Shown here piece after piece: positions 47,095-56,284 of a stretch of 64,000 nt of DNA. The notes beneath the pieces are model-generated. The model was not told the DNA's origin, did not search any database, and saw only the letters and a list, made by a program, of their open reading frames with translations. A program made the position numbers and the translations under genes. Source of the DNA: Bacteroides pyogenes (lineage in GTDB: Bacteria > Bacteroidota > Bacteroidia > Bacteroidales > Bacteroidaceae); the NCBI RefSeq assembly GCF_014196225.1, contig NZ_JACIDI010000009.1, positions 81,000 through 144,999 on the forward strand, in the 5' to 3' direction. Within the stretch, counting starts at the first letter, position 1. The number at the start of each line of letters is the position of its first letter.

Positions 47095-49806
47095 ATGAGT
47101 GCAAAAAAAGAGGATTATTATCATTTAGGTCTTACAGAGAATGAAGTCCTGCAAAGCAGGAGAGAAAATGGTATAAATCTGCTGACACCCCCCAAGCGTC
47201 CTTCTCTTTGGAAGCTTTATCTTGAAAAGTTCGAAGACCCGATTGTGCGCGTCTTGCTGATAGCAGCCGTACTGTCGTTGATCATCTCCTTGATAGAAAA
47301 CGAATATGCCGAAACCATCGGAATCATAGCCGCCATCCTGCTGGCTACGGGCATCGGTTTCTTTTTCGAATACGACGCCAATAAAAAGTTCGACCTGCTG
47401 AATGCCGTCAACGAAGAGACTCCCGTGAAAGTGATACGCAGCGGACGGATACAGGAAGTGCCGCGCAAAGACATTGTCACAGGCGATATCGTCATTTTGG
47501 AAACGGGCGAGGAGATTCCCGCCGACGGAGAGTTGTTGGAGGCCATCTCCATGCAAGTGAACGAGTCGAACCTCACCGGCGAACCGGTTACCGGGAAAAC
47601 CATCATCAAAGAAAACTTCGATAAAGAGGCTACTTACTCCTCCAATTTAGTGATGCGCGGCACTACCGTAGTGGACGGACACGGAACGATGCGCGTAACT
47701 CATGTGGGAGATGCCACCGAGATAGGCAAAGTGGCCCGCCAAAGTACGGAACAGCCGCTGGAACAGACTCCGTTGAACATACAGCTCACACGGCTGGCGA
47801 ACCTGATCGGGAAGATCGGTTTCACCGTCGCTTTGCTGGCTTTCCTTGCTTTCTTCATCAAAGACGTATTGCTTCACTACGACTTCGCCGCACTGAACGG
47901 TTGGCACGACTGGTTGCCGGTTTTGGAACGAACCCTCAACTACTTTATGATGGCGGTCACGCTGATTGTAGTGGCTGTGCCCGAAGGCTTGCCGATGAGC
48001 GTCACCCTCAGTCTGGCTCTGAACATGCGCCGCATGCTGTCTACCAACAATCTGGTGAGAAAGATGCACGCTTGCGAAACGATGGGAGCCATCACGGTGA
48101 TCTGTACCGACAAGACAGGCACGCTGACCCAAAACCAGATGCAGGTGTACGAACCGAGTTTCTATGCACTGGGCGTTACCGGGAAACTGGTCGATAACGA
48201 TGAGGTGAGCAACCTCATCGCCGAAGGGATCAGCGCGAACTCCACCGCCTTTTTGGAAGAAACCGAAGGACAATGGAAGCCTAAAGGCGTGGGAAACCCG
48301 ACGGAGGTGGCTTTGCTGCTCTGGCTCCACCGGCAGGGACGCAATTACCTCGAACTTCGCGAAGAATCCCGCATCATCGACCAATTGACTTTCTCTACTG
48401 AACGGAAATTCATGGCGACACTGGCCGATTCGCCGCTGCTGGGGAAAAAGGTGTTCTATATGAAAGGAGCTCCCGAAATCGTGCTCGACAAATGCCAAGA
48501 TGTGGTATTGAACGGGAAGCGGGTAGAGGTGTCGGAATACCGTTCGACGATAGAAAAGCAATTGCAAGAGTATCAGAATATGGCGATGCGGACGCTCGGA
48601 TTCGCATTCAAAATAGTAGACGGGAACGAACCCGACGACTGTGCTGCCCTTTCATCGGGAGGCGACCTAAGTTTCTTAGGGATAGTGGCCATCTCCGACC
48701 CTATCCGTCCGGATGTTTCGGCAGCGGTACACAAATGCCGGGCGGCGGGTATCGGAATCAAGATAGTAACCGGCGACACTCCCGGCACAGCAAGGGAAAT
48801 TGCCCGGCAAATAGGGCTTTGGGATCCGGAGACGGACAACGAAAACAACTCGATTACCGGTATCCGGTTTGCGGAGCTGAGCGACAAAGAGGCGCTGGAA
48901 CGGGTGAAAGACATCAAAATCATGTCGCGCGCACGGCCTACGGACAAACAGCGGTTGGTGCAGCTGCTCCAACAAAACGGGGCGGTGGTAGCCGTAACAG
49001 GCGACGGAACGAACGACGCGCCCGCTTTAAACCATGCCCAAGTGGGGCTCTCTATGGGCACAGGAACTTCGGTAGCGAAAGAAGCGAGCGACATCACCCT
49101 GCTCGACGATTCGTTCAACAGCATCGGAACGGCAGTAATGTGGGGACGTTCGCTCTATAAAAACATCCAGCGGTTCATCGTTTTCCAGCTGACCATCAAC
49201 TTTGTCGCCTTGCTGATTGTCTTGCTCGGATCCGTCATCGGTACGGAACTTCCGCTCACCGTTACGCAAATGCTGTGGGTGAACCTGATCATGGACACCT
49301 TCGCCGCTCTGGCACTGGCTTCGATTCCTCCCAGCGAGAAGGTAATGCGCGAAAAGCCGCGCCGGAGCAGCGACTTCATCATCACACGCCCCATGCGCAA
49401 CTACATCATAGGAGTGGGAACTCTTTTCCTCATCGTGCTGTTGGGCATGATTTACCATTTCACTTACAGCGATCAGGGAATGACCATCTACCGGCTCACG
49501 GTTTTCTTCACTTTCTTCGTGATGCTTCAATTCTGGAACCTCTTCAACGTGCGCGTGTTCGGTACTTCCGACTCAGCATTCAAGGGGCTTTCCAAGTCGT
49601 ACGGCATGGAGTTGGTCGTACTCATTATCCTGATCGGACAATTCTTAATCGTGCAGTTCGGCGGAGCTGTATTCCGCACCGTACCGCTCAGTTGGCAAAC
49701 ATGGCTCTGGGTGGCGGGCGTTTCTTCCATGGTGTTATGGGTAGGAGAACTCATCCGCCTCATTCAACGTATATCATTTAGACAAACAAATAAAAATGAA
49801 AAGTAA
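47095..49806 (+). CDS. P-type Ca2+-transporting ATPase (PMCA/SERCA-like)
   Basis: 903 aa with ten membrane segments. The phosphorylated Asp is D339 in CTDKTGTLTQNQ. Other motifs: NLTGEPVTG (actuator), VPEGLPMSVTLSLA (ion site in segment 4), GDGTNDAPAL (hinge). Pumps Ca2+ (perhaps Mn2+) out of the cytoplasm. First of three tightly linked genes; its last 11 bp overlap the HAD gene. Confidence 0.93.
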   Translation: MSAKKEDYYHLGLTENEVLQSRRENGINLLTPPKRPSLWKLYLEKFEDPIVRVLLIAAVLSLIISLIENEYAETIGIIAAILLATGIGFFFEYDANKKFDLLNAVNEETPVKVIRSGRIQEVPRKDIVTGDIVILETGEEIPADGELLEAISMQVNESNLTGEPVTGKTIIKENFDKEATYSSNLVMRGTTVVDGHGTMRVTHVGDATEIGKVARQSTEQPLEQTPLNIQLTRLANLIGKIGFTVALLAFLAFFIKDVLLHYDFAALNGWHDWLPVLERTLNYFMMAVTLIVVAVPEGLPMSVTLSLALNMRRMLSTNNLVRKMHACETMGAITVICTDKTGTLTQNQMQVYEPSFYALGVTGKLVDNDEVSNLIAEGISANSTAFLEETEGQWKPKGVGNPTEVALLLWLHRQGRNYLELREESRIIDQLTFSTERKFMATLADSPLLGKKVFYMKGAPEIVLDKCQDVVLNGKRVEVSEYRSTIEKQLQEYQNMAMRTLGFAFKIVDGNEPDDCAALSSGGDLSFLGIVAISDPIRPDVSAAVHKCRAAGIGIKIVTGDTPGTAREIARQIGLWDPETDNENNSITGIRFAELSDKEALERVKDIKIMSRARPTDKQRLVQLLQQNGAVVAVTGDGTNDAPALNHAQVGLSMGTGTSVAKEASDITLLDDSFNSIGTAVMWGRSLYKNIQRFIVFQLTINFVALLIVLLGSVIGTELPLTVTQMLWVNLIMDTFAALALASIPPSEKVMREKPRRSSDFIITRPMRNYIIGVGTLFLIVLLGMIYHFTYSDQGMTIYRLTVFFTFFVMLQFWNLFNVRVFGTSDSAFKGLSKSYGMELVVLIILIGQFLIVQFGGAVFRTVPLSWQTWLWVAGVSSMVLWVGELIRLIQRISFRQTNKNEK

Positions 49807-50428
49807 AGGAATTAAAAACCTTCTTATCGATTTCGGCGGCGTACTGATCGATCTTGACCGCCAACGATGCATTGACAACTTTAAAAAACTGGGGTTCGAG
49901 CACATAGAAGACATGCTCAACATTTATCACCAGCAGGGACTCTTCCTGCAATACGAAAAAGGATTGATCACTCCCGCCGAATTTCGGGAAGGCGTTCGCG
50001 AAATGACAGGCAAAAAACTGACGGACGAGCAGATAGACGAAGCATGGAACAGCTTCTTGGTAGACATACCTACTTATAAGCTCGACTTGCTGCTGAAGCT
50101 CCGCGAGAAATATGTAGTCTACCTGCTCAGCAACACGAACGAGATACATTGGGAATGGGCATGCCGGCACGCTTTCCCCTATCGCGCCTTTCAGGCGAAA
50201 GACTATTTCGAAAAAATATATCTCTCATTCGAGATGAAAATGGCAAAGCCCGAAGCCGGTATTTTCAAAGCGGTTATCGAGGATGCGGGCATCGACCCGA
50301 AGGAAACGCTCTTCATCGACGATTCGAAAGAGAACTGCCGGATGGCTCAGGAGCTGGGCATATCGACCTATACTCCGCAAGCCGGAGAAAACTGGAGCCA
50401 CCTGTTCCCCGAACAAAAAAGAATATAA
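49796..50428 (+). CDS. HAD family hydrolase
   Basis: 210 aa. Motif I DFGGVLIDLD, motif II LLSNTNE, motif III region KPEAGIFK, motif IV FIDDSKENC. A sugar- or nucleotide-phosphatase type (subfamily IA). It begins within the Ca-ATPase gene and ends 4 bp before ribF, so a role in FMN or phosphate metabolism is possible. Confidence 0.9.
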   Translation: MKSKGIKNLLIDFGGVLIDLDRQRCIDNFKKLGFEHIEDMLNIYHQQGLFLQYEKGLITPAEFREGVREMTGKKLTDEQIDEAWNSFLVDIPTYKLDLLLKLREKYVVYLLSNTNEIHWEWACRHAFPYRAFQAKDYFEKIYLSFEMKMAKPEAGIFKAVIEDAGIDPKETLFIDDSKENCRMAQELGISTYTPQAGENWSHLFPEQKRI

Positions 50429-50432
50429 GAAC

Positions 50433-51395
50433 ATGCAAGTCATAAACGACATATCGGCTTTTCCTCCCGAACCTTGTGTGGCGACCATCGGTTTTTTCGA
50501 CGGAGTACACACAGGACACCGTTACCTTATCAGGCAGGTGAGAGAGATAGCGGCAAGCAGAGGATTGCGCTCCGCACTGATCACCTTTCCGATTCATCCC
50601 CGCAAGGTGATGCAGAGCGATTACCGCCCGGAGCTGTTGAACACCCCCGAAGAAAGGAGAAGCCTGTTGAGCGAAACCGGAGTGGATTATTGCCTGATGC
50701 TCGACTTCACGCCCCAAGTGGCAAGCCTCACCGCCGAAGAGTTTATGACGCACATACTGAAAGAACGCTTCCGGGTGGAATGCCTCGTCATAGGATACGA
50801 CCACCGCTTCGGACGCGACCGCAGAGACGGGTTCGACGACTATGTACGTTACGGAAAAGCCATCGGTATGGATGTGATACAAGCCTCTGCCTGCACCGCG
50901 GATATCGGTTCGGACAGTTGCAGACAAGCGTCGCCCGGCGGTGAGACGCCGGTAAGTTCCTCGCTCATCCGGAATCTTTTGCGGCAAGGCGAAGTAGATA
51001 CGGCAGCACGCAGTCTGGGATACCAATATTTCATGAACGGAATAGTGGTAGGCGGCTACCGGATAGGAAGAAAAATCGGCTTTCCCACCGCCAACCTGAG
51101 CGTAGACAACCCCGACAAGCTGGTTCCTGCCGACGGAGTGTATGCCGTATGGGTAGATTTCGACGGGAAAAGGTACAAAGGAATGCTGAACATAGGCGTA
51201 CGTCCCACCATCGGCAACGGGCCTCATCGCACCATCGAGGTGAATATTCTTCATTTTTATTCCGATATCTACGACAAGTCCATCCGGCTGACGTTCGTCA
51301 AGCGTACGCGTCCCGAACTGAAGTTCGACACCATCGACGAGCTTATCGCCCGGCTCCATAAGGATGCCGAAGAGGTGGAAGCCATATTGGGATAA
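50433..51395 (+). CDS. ribF: Bifunctional riboflavin kinase / FAD synthetase
   Basis: 320 aa from the ATG at 50433; the frame is open 50 codons upstream, but that part lies within the HAD gene. The N-terminal nucleotidyltransferase has IGFFDGVHTGHRYLI and SSSLIRNLL; the C-terminal riboflavin kinase has GYRIGRKIGFPTANL and GVYAVWV. It turns riboflavin into FMN and FAD. The last codons lie in a repeat copied 64 bp downstream. Confidence 0.95.
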   Translation: MQVINDISAFPPEPCVATIGFFDGVHTGHRYLIRQVREIAASRGLRSALITFPIHPRKVMQSDYRPELLNTPEERRSLLSETGVDYCLMLDFTPQVASLTAEEFMTHILKERFRVECLVIGYDHRFGRDRRDGFDDYVRYGKAIGMDVIQASACTADIGSDSCRQASPGGETPVSSSLIRNLLRQGEVDTAARSLGYQYFMNGIVVGGYRIGRKIGFPTANLSVDNPDKLVPADGVYAVWVDFDGKRYKGMLNIGVRPTIGNGPHRTIEVNILHFYSDIYDKSIRLTFVKRTRPELKFDTIDELIARLHKDAEEVEAILG

Positions 51396-51641
51396 CTTTC
51401 TACGCTGCCGGTTTTTTATTCAGACGTACGCCTACAACGTAGAGACCGTATTGGGATAACTTTCTACCTGATCGTACTGCCGGTCTCTCCGGTCGACACA
51501 GAAGAGTGAAAGCTATATCGACACAACTTTCCACATATCCATTTTCAAATGATAACCACTCTTTTAACCGGACCGGAACAATTGCTTTCGGCTTTTTGCC
51601 TGTCTTATTCTCAAACGATAACCACTCTTTCAATCGGCGGA
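51385..51641. repeat. Two direct-repeat pairs after ribF (periods 64 and 66 bp)
   Basis: TATTGGGATAACTTTCTAC, the end of ribF plus 9 bp, is at 51385 and again at 51449. A second pair, ATTYTCAAAYGATAACCACT and the rest of a 31-bp unit, starts at 51542 and 51608, differing only by C/T changes. The DNA between the copies is unrelated. Confidence 0.88.
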
Positions 51642-51667
51642 GAAGCCGAACCTGTATCCGTATTTAT

Positions 51668-51765
51668 CGATAAACAATAAAAAAATATCGTTTATCGCTT
51701 GGATATTAAAACATAAACGCTACCTTTGCATATCGATAAACGATAGATAACCACCGATAAACAAT
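51668..51765 (+). promoter_or_regulatory. Promoter with four CGATAAACRAT operator-like sites
   Basis: TTG (51699), a 19-nt gap and TACCTTTG (51721-51728) form a strong promoter. CGATAAACRAT occurs at 51668, 51734 and 51755, and inverted at 51687, so sites flank both boxes. The XRE regulator encoded at the end of the operon is the natural candidate to bind them. Confidence 0.75.
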
Positions 51766-51807
51766 AATAATTTCTTTAAGTAACAACGATTATAAAAGCA
51801 ACGTATT

Positions 51808-51897
51808 ATGAAAAAAGCATTGATGAGCATATCGATATTAGTCATATCGATTTCCATGGTTGCCATGTTTATATGCAGTCATGTCACAAGTGCGTGA
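51808..51897 (+). CDS. Small membrane peptide (29 aa)
   Basis: An open frame starting MKKALMSISILVIS with one hydrophobic segment and ending HVTSA. It is the first ATG after the operator-dense promoter and lies 54 bp before the CAAX protease gene. No clear ribosome site; it could be a leader peptide or a small membrane regulator. Confidence 0.45.
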   Translation: MKKALMSISILVISISMVAMFICSHVTSA

Positions 51898-51951
51898 CAT
51901 GAGCAAGACCGGGAGCGAACAAACCTAAGTGTAAAAAATCAGCAAAAAAAT

Positions 51952-52755
51952 ATGAAAACAGCCATTAAAATCGTTTTGATAAACTTTCTTCTGGCGCAAA
52001 TCGTGGCGCCTCTCGTAATCGTTATTCCATATATATTCTACCTGCTGAGCACTTCACAGCCGGTAAGCCAGGCGGCCGTCATGCAAACGATTCTGATTCC
52101 GGCGCAACTGGCAGGGCAGTTGTTGATGGCGCTTTATCTATGGAAAGCGGGTTACATCGGCAAAGAGAGAAGCACATGGTCGCCTGTGTCGGTTTCTTAC
52201 CTCGGGCTCAGCGTACTGGCTATTCTGTCGTGCGGAGTGGTTGTAACGGCTATTACCGAATTGATGAAAGGCATTCCCAACATCATGGAGCAAGCTTTCG
52301 ACATTCTTTCATCCGGATGGGGAGGCATTCTTGCCATCGCCATCATAGGCCCCACGGTAGAAGAGCTGGTGTTCAGAGGAGCCGTACTGAAAGCCCTGCT
52401 TAAACAATACAGCCCCACGAAAGCCATCCTCATCTCCTCACTGCTGTTCGCCGTGTTCCACCTCAACCCCGCGCAGATGCTTCCCGCATTTCTATTGGGC
52501 GCTTTGCTGGCGTGGACGTATTACAAGACAGCCAGCCTGATTCCCTGCATACTGATGCACATCGTCAACAACTCCTTGTCGGTTTACCTCATGGCCCGAT
52601 ACCCCGAAGCGGAAAGTCTGGGCGACATTGCCGGCACTTCCACATACTTCATCATTGTTTCGGCAGCCGCCGTCATACTGGCAGGCGCGCTTTTACGCAT
52701 GCGCCGGACAAGCGTGGCATACCCGTGGAAGCAAGAAACGGAACCAACCAACTAA
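51952..52755 (+). CDS. CPBP (CAAX) intramembrane metalloprotease
   Basis: 267 aa with ~7 membrane segments. Motif 1 EELVFRG (~137-143), motif 2 FAVFHLNP, motif 3 HIVNNSL define the Rce1/ABI family. In bacteria these cleave or bind membrane peptides, sometimes giving bacteriocin immunity. A small membrane peptide gene lies upstream and could be its substrate (inference). Same operon as DUF2975. Confidence 0.88.
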   Translation: MKTAIKIVLINFLLAQIVAPLVIVIPYIFYLLSTSQPVSQAAVMQTILIPAQLAGQLLMALYLWKAGYIGKERSTWSPVSVSYLGLSVLAILSCGVVVTAITELMKGIPNIMEQAFDILSSGWGGILAIAIIGPTVEELVFRGAVLKALLKQYSPTKAILISSLLFAVFHLNPAQMLPAFLLGALLAWTYYKTASLIPCILMHIVNNSLSVYLMARYPEAESLGDIAGTSTYFIIVSAAAVILAGALLRMRRTSVAYPWKQETEPTN

Positions 52756-52767
52756 AACTTGATAGCG

Positions 52768-53424
52768 ATGAAAAAGAGACTCAACATTCTTTGCATACTG
52801 ATATTTATCACTTTGGGAGCTTCGTTGTACACCAAAGGATACATATTCGGGATGGGCATACATGCCGGAATAAGCATCGCAAAAGAAAGACGGGACATTC
52901 CGGAGCAAAGTAAAGAAGCGGTATTCGCGGGAGATTTACGCATCGTAGACCTGATTCCCTCCACTGCCGTATGGAAACCGGACAGTATCATCAACGCCAA
53001 AAGCGGGGAGAGTTTGCCGGTCGTTCACACCCAGATGGCGGTTCGCGTGGGGAAAGGCATAAGCTACCCCTACGTGATAGTAAACGCCTGTTGTTCGTTA
53101 ATCGGCATCGCATCGGGCGTTGCCGCGTTAATATTCTTCATCCTGCTGATTCTGGACATCAACCGCTCGCAGATTTTCGAATGGAAGAACGTGCGCCGGT
53201 TGCGGTGGCTGGGAGGGCTGCTCATTGTCTCTTTCGCGTGCTACCTCATTCCGCAGATTGCCAACTACCGGGATCTGAAAGAGATTCTCGCACTCGACAA
53301 ATACATAATCACTCCTTATGCCATCGAGCTGACCGACTTGCTGTTGGGACTCGCCTGCCTCGTAGTGGCGGAGAGTTTTTCGATCGGGCTGAAGATAAAG
53401 GAAGAGCAGGAGCTTACCATTTGA
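52768..53424 (+). CDS. DUF2975 family membrane protein
   Basis: 218 aa from the ATG at 52768 (a TTG at 52759 is in frame). Four membrane segments; the pattern matches DUF2975, which in many genomes is paired with a small XRE regulator. The partner is indeed downstream, but here separated by a 223-bp gap with a repeat pair. Confidence 0.8.
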   Translation: MKKRLNILCILIFITLGASLYTKGYIFGMGIHAGISIAKERRDIPEQSKEAVFAGDLRIVDLIPSTAVWKPDSIINAKSGESLPVVHTQMAVRVGKGISYPYVIVNACCSLIGIASGVAALIFFILLILDINRSQIFEWKNVRRLRWLGGLLIVSFACYLIPQIANYRDLKEILALDKYIITPYAIELTDLLLGLACLVVAESFSIGLKIKEEQELTI

Positions 53425-53510
53425 CGTACACCGGAGAAGGAACTCCGTGTCGGTAGCGATACATCTCTGTCCGGCAAACGGCACCGACGAACCGGACAGA
53501 AGCGCGGATA

Positions 53511-53607
53511 CAGCAAACGAACGATGCCATACCGGCAGGAAAGATACAGAAGACAAGGATGTCGTACGCGACGGAGCAGTAGACGAACGATGACATGCCG
53601 GCAGGAA
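53511..53607. repeat. 31-bp direct repeat pair, 66-bp period, inside the DUF2975-XRE operon
   Basis: The unit 53511-53541 recurs at 53577-53607 with 4 mismatches (3 of them transitions); the 35 bp between is unrelated. Core: ACGAACGATGMCATRCCGGC. Confidence 0.9.
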
Positions 53608-53647
53608 GTGCCCGGACGCAGTAAGTAAAAAAGTAAAAAAAGAGTTT

Positions 53648-53860
53648 ATGGCTATAATAGTAAACCTTGACATAATGATGGCGCGGCGAAAGATTTCGCT
53701 GGGCGAATTGGCGGAGAGAATCGATATTACTCCCGCCAATCTATCCATACTGAAAACGGGGAAAGCCAAAGCCATCCGTTTCTCCACCCTCGAAGCCATC
53801 TGCAAAGAGCTGGATTGCCAGCCCGGAGACATTCTGGAATACCGTGAGGAGAAACCTTGA
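53648..53860 (+). CDS. XRE-family transcriptional regulator (HTH)
   Basis: 70 aa, little more than one helix-turn-helix (ISLGELAERIDITPANLSILKTGK, in the Cro/C1 fold). Typical partner of DUF2975. Probably controls its own operon through the CGATAAACRAT sites upstream of 51808. Confidence 0.88.
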   Translation: MAIIVNLDIMMARRKISLGELAERIDITPANLSILKTGKAKAIRFSTLEAICKELDCQPGDILEYREEKP

Positions 53861-54111
53861 GAACGCCGGACGAAGCGACCGCAAACAAAGGATGAATGAA
53901 AGAAAGGGATGGCTACAAGGTTGTTTATAAAGCGCAAAATCACCGCTAAAAACCTTATCGGGAACTGTGCGCAAATCACTACGCTTTCCGAAAGAATATT
54001 CGGGAAAAAGGAGTCTCGCCATTGGCGGGATTACTTTTAAAGCATAACAACTTTTCGCTTCAGCTTCATTCATAAGCGATGCAAAGGAGATAAAGGCATT
54101 GCGGCCGGTAT

Positions 54112-54543
54112 CTATTTGGCTGCTCCCCCTTTTGCCTTGAACGCCAACGCATACATGCGTATCTGTTTCACCATCGAGAGCAGACCGTTGCTACGGGTGG
54201 GCGAAAGATGTTCTTTCAGTCCGATTTTATCGATAAAGTAAAGATCGGCGTTCAGGATTTCATCGGGCGTATGACCCGAAAGCACTTTAATCAGCAAGGC
54301 TATGATGCCCTTTACGATCAAGGCATCGCTTTCTGCCTTGAACACTATCTTACCGTCCACTTCATCGGCCTGAAGCCATACCCGGCTCTGGCAACCCTCA
54401 ATCAGGTTTTGCCCGGTCTTATACTTATCTTCCAGCGGCTCTTGCTCGTTGCCCAGATCGATAAGCAACTGGTAGCGGTCCATCCAATCGTCGAAGTCGC
54501 TGAACTCCGCAATCACTTCATCCTGTAATTCATTAATCGTCAT
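54112..54543 (-). CDS. sufE: SufE family cysteine-desulfurase partner
   Basis: 143 aa from MTINELQDEV. The sulfur-accepting C51 is in LIEGCQSRVW. It takes sulfur from SufS for Fe-S cluster assembly. SufS is not in the window. Last gene of a minus-strand pair with the M28 gene. Confidence 0.93.
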   Translation of the reverse strand: MTINELQDEVIAEFSDFDDWMDRYQLLIDLGNEQEPLEDKYKTGQNLIEGCQSRVWLQADEVDGKIVFKAESDALIVKGIIALLIKVLSGHTPDEILNADLYFIDKIGLKEHLSPTRSNGLLSMVKQIRMYALAFKAKGGAAK

Positions 54544-54582
54544 TGCTAATCTAACGTTTTCATATATTAACGCACGGCATTG

Positions 54583-54679
54583 CGCCATTCTTTATTTCTC
54601 GTTGTAAATAACCGTCCTTTTCTCTGTTGACGCAAAGACTCTTCTTGACACCATTTTTTATTTCTCGTTGTAAATAACC
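54583..54679. repeat. 31-bp repeat pair, 66-bp period, copying the end of the M28 gene
   Basis: The copy at 54649-54679 includes the last codons and stop of the M28 gene; the other copy at 54583-54613 lies downstream of that stop. They differ at 2 of 31 positions; core TTTATTTCTCGTTGTAAATA. The 35 bp between is unrelated. Confidence 0.92.
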
Positions 54680-55659
54680 TCAAGCACAGTCTGCCCCACT
54701 GCCTTCAGCGTGTTCTTATCGATATGCTCCATCGTGTCGTTCACGGTGTGCCATGTGGGGGTGAAACTTCCTTCGGGATGGTAGGGAACGATATCGATGG
54801 TCTTGATGCGCGCCAAGCGGTTGACGAACAAATGGTCGTCGGTGACGGAGCCTCCCGGTTCGTTGACAAACGTTTTGCCGTAGCCCAGCCTTTTGGCAGC
54901 TTTCCACACCTTCTTGTTTATATCGGCGGCAAAATGCTCGGAGTAGCCCTCTTTGAGGAAAACACTTCCTTCACCGCCCACCATGTCGAGCAGGATTCCG
55001 AAACGGGCGTTATATCCCTGCACGTGCGGATTGCGTGCCCAATATTGCGCTCCGAGGCACCAAGCATCCTCGCGGTGCTCTCCTTCGTAGAATTGCGGAG
55101 CTCCATAGTCTTCGGCATCCAGAAAGATAATGTCGATCCCCAGCTCCGGTTGGTTCTGATTGATGAGTCGGGCAATTTCGAGCAGAACCCCCACCCCGCT
55201 CGCGCCGTCGTTGGCTCCCAGAATAGGAGTGCGGTGATGCTTCTCGTCGGGGTCGTTGTCCGCCCAAGGGCGTGTATCCCAATGGGCAAAGAGCGCGATT
55301 CGCTTTTTAGTCTCGGGCTTGTAAGAACCGATGATGTTGCGTGCCTTCAGCAGAGTGCCGTCGTAAGCAATGAGGTCGGCGTATTGGTTGGTTACTTGCG
55401 CGCCAAGCTTCTCCAGCCGGCTCGCCAGATAGTTGCCGCAAGCCACATGCCCTTTGGTATTGGGCACGCGTGGACCGAAATCCACCTGACTCTTTATGTA
55501 CAAATAGGCGCTATCCGCATCGAACAGGGGGACGCTGACCGCCGTCTCTCCGTTTGCCTTATCCGCAGTCCCCGTCTTTGTTCCTCCTCCGCACGAGAAT
55601 GCCGACAGGAACAAGAAAGAACTGAGCAAGGACATGATAAACATCTTATTCATTTTCAT
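54658..55659 (-). CDS. M28-family lipoprotein, probable glutaminyl-peptide cyclotransferase
   Basis: 333 aa. Signal ends in SAFSC. Zinc-site motifs: FAHWDTRPWADNDP, GANDGASGVGVLLEIAR, FLDAEDYG, DDHLFVNR, and TPTWHTVNDTMEHID. The size and layout resemble the type II glutaminyl cyclase of Porphyromonas and relatives, which makes N-terminal pyroglutamate on exported proteins. A plain M28 aminopeptidase is the alternative. Confidence 0.82.
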   Translation of the reverse strand: MKMNKMFIMSLLSSFLFLSAFSCGGGTKTGTADKANGETAVSVPLFDADSAYLYIKSQVDFGPRVPNTKGHVACGNYLASRLEKLGAQVTNQYADLIAYDGTLLKARNIIGSYKPETKKRIALFAHWDTRPWADNDPDEKHHRTPILGANDGASGVGVLLEIARLINQNQPELGIDIIFLDAEDYGAPQFYEGEHREDAWCLGAQYWARNPHVQGYNARFGILLDMVGGEGSVFLKEGYSEHFAADINKKVWKAAKRLGYGKTFVNEPGGSVTDDHLFVNRLARIKTIDIVPYHPEGSFTPTWHTVNDTMEHIDKNTLKAVGQTVLEVIYNEK

Positions 55660-55691
55660 ATTTTTGTGTTAATACTTTCGGGTTATTCAGA

Positions 55692-56132
55692 GGCTCTGTT
55701 TCAGTTGTTCAGCGCTTCTGTTTCGTTTATTCAGAGGCTCTGTTTCATCTGTTTGAAGGCTCTGTTTCATCTGTTTGAAGGCTCTGTTTCATCTGTTTGA
55801 AGGCTCTGTTTCACTCGTTCGGAGGCTCCACTGCATCCGTCAGGAAACTCACTACATCTGTTTGAAAACTCTGCTTCATCTGTTCGGAAACTCTGCTGCA
55901 TCCGTTTGGAGACTCCACTGCATCTGTTTAAGAGCTCCGCTTCATCCGTTAGGAAACTTTGCTTCATCTGTTCGGAAACTCCGCTGCATCTGTTTGAGAA
56001 CTCCGTTTCATCTGTTAGGAAACTTTGCTTCATCCGTTTGGAGACTCCACTGCTTCTGTTTGAGAGCTCCGCTTCATCCGTTAGGAAACTCTGTTCCATC
56101 CGGTCGGAAACTCCGCTTCATCTGTTCGGAGC
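55692..56132. repeat. 22-bp tandem array, about 20 copies
   Basis: Units of the form RRCTCYGYTTCATCYGTTYG plus 2 bp repeat from 55692 to about 56132 with a period of 22 bp; the first four are nearly identical. Frames through it stay open only because 66 bp is a multiple of 3. Upstream of the M28 gene, no gene inside. Confidence 0.93.
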
Positions 56133-56284
56133 CTCTGTTTTTTCTGTTAAGACTTCAAATTTAGCGATTTTTGTCAAAGCATCACTCGAACGGAGTGTTT
56201 TATTAACAATAAACAGCAACTTCGCCTCAACAAACAAGGAACCATCGACCTTTTCCTCACAGCTTTACCCGGAAATAAAACGCT

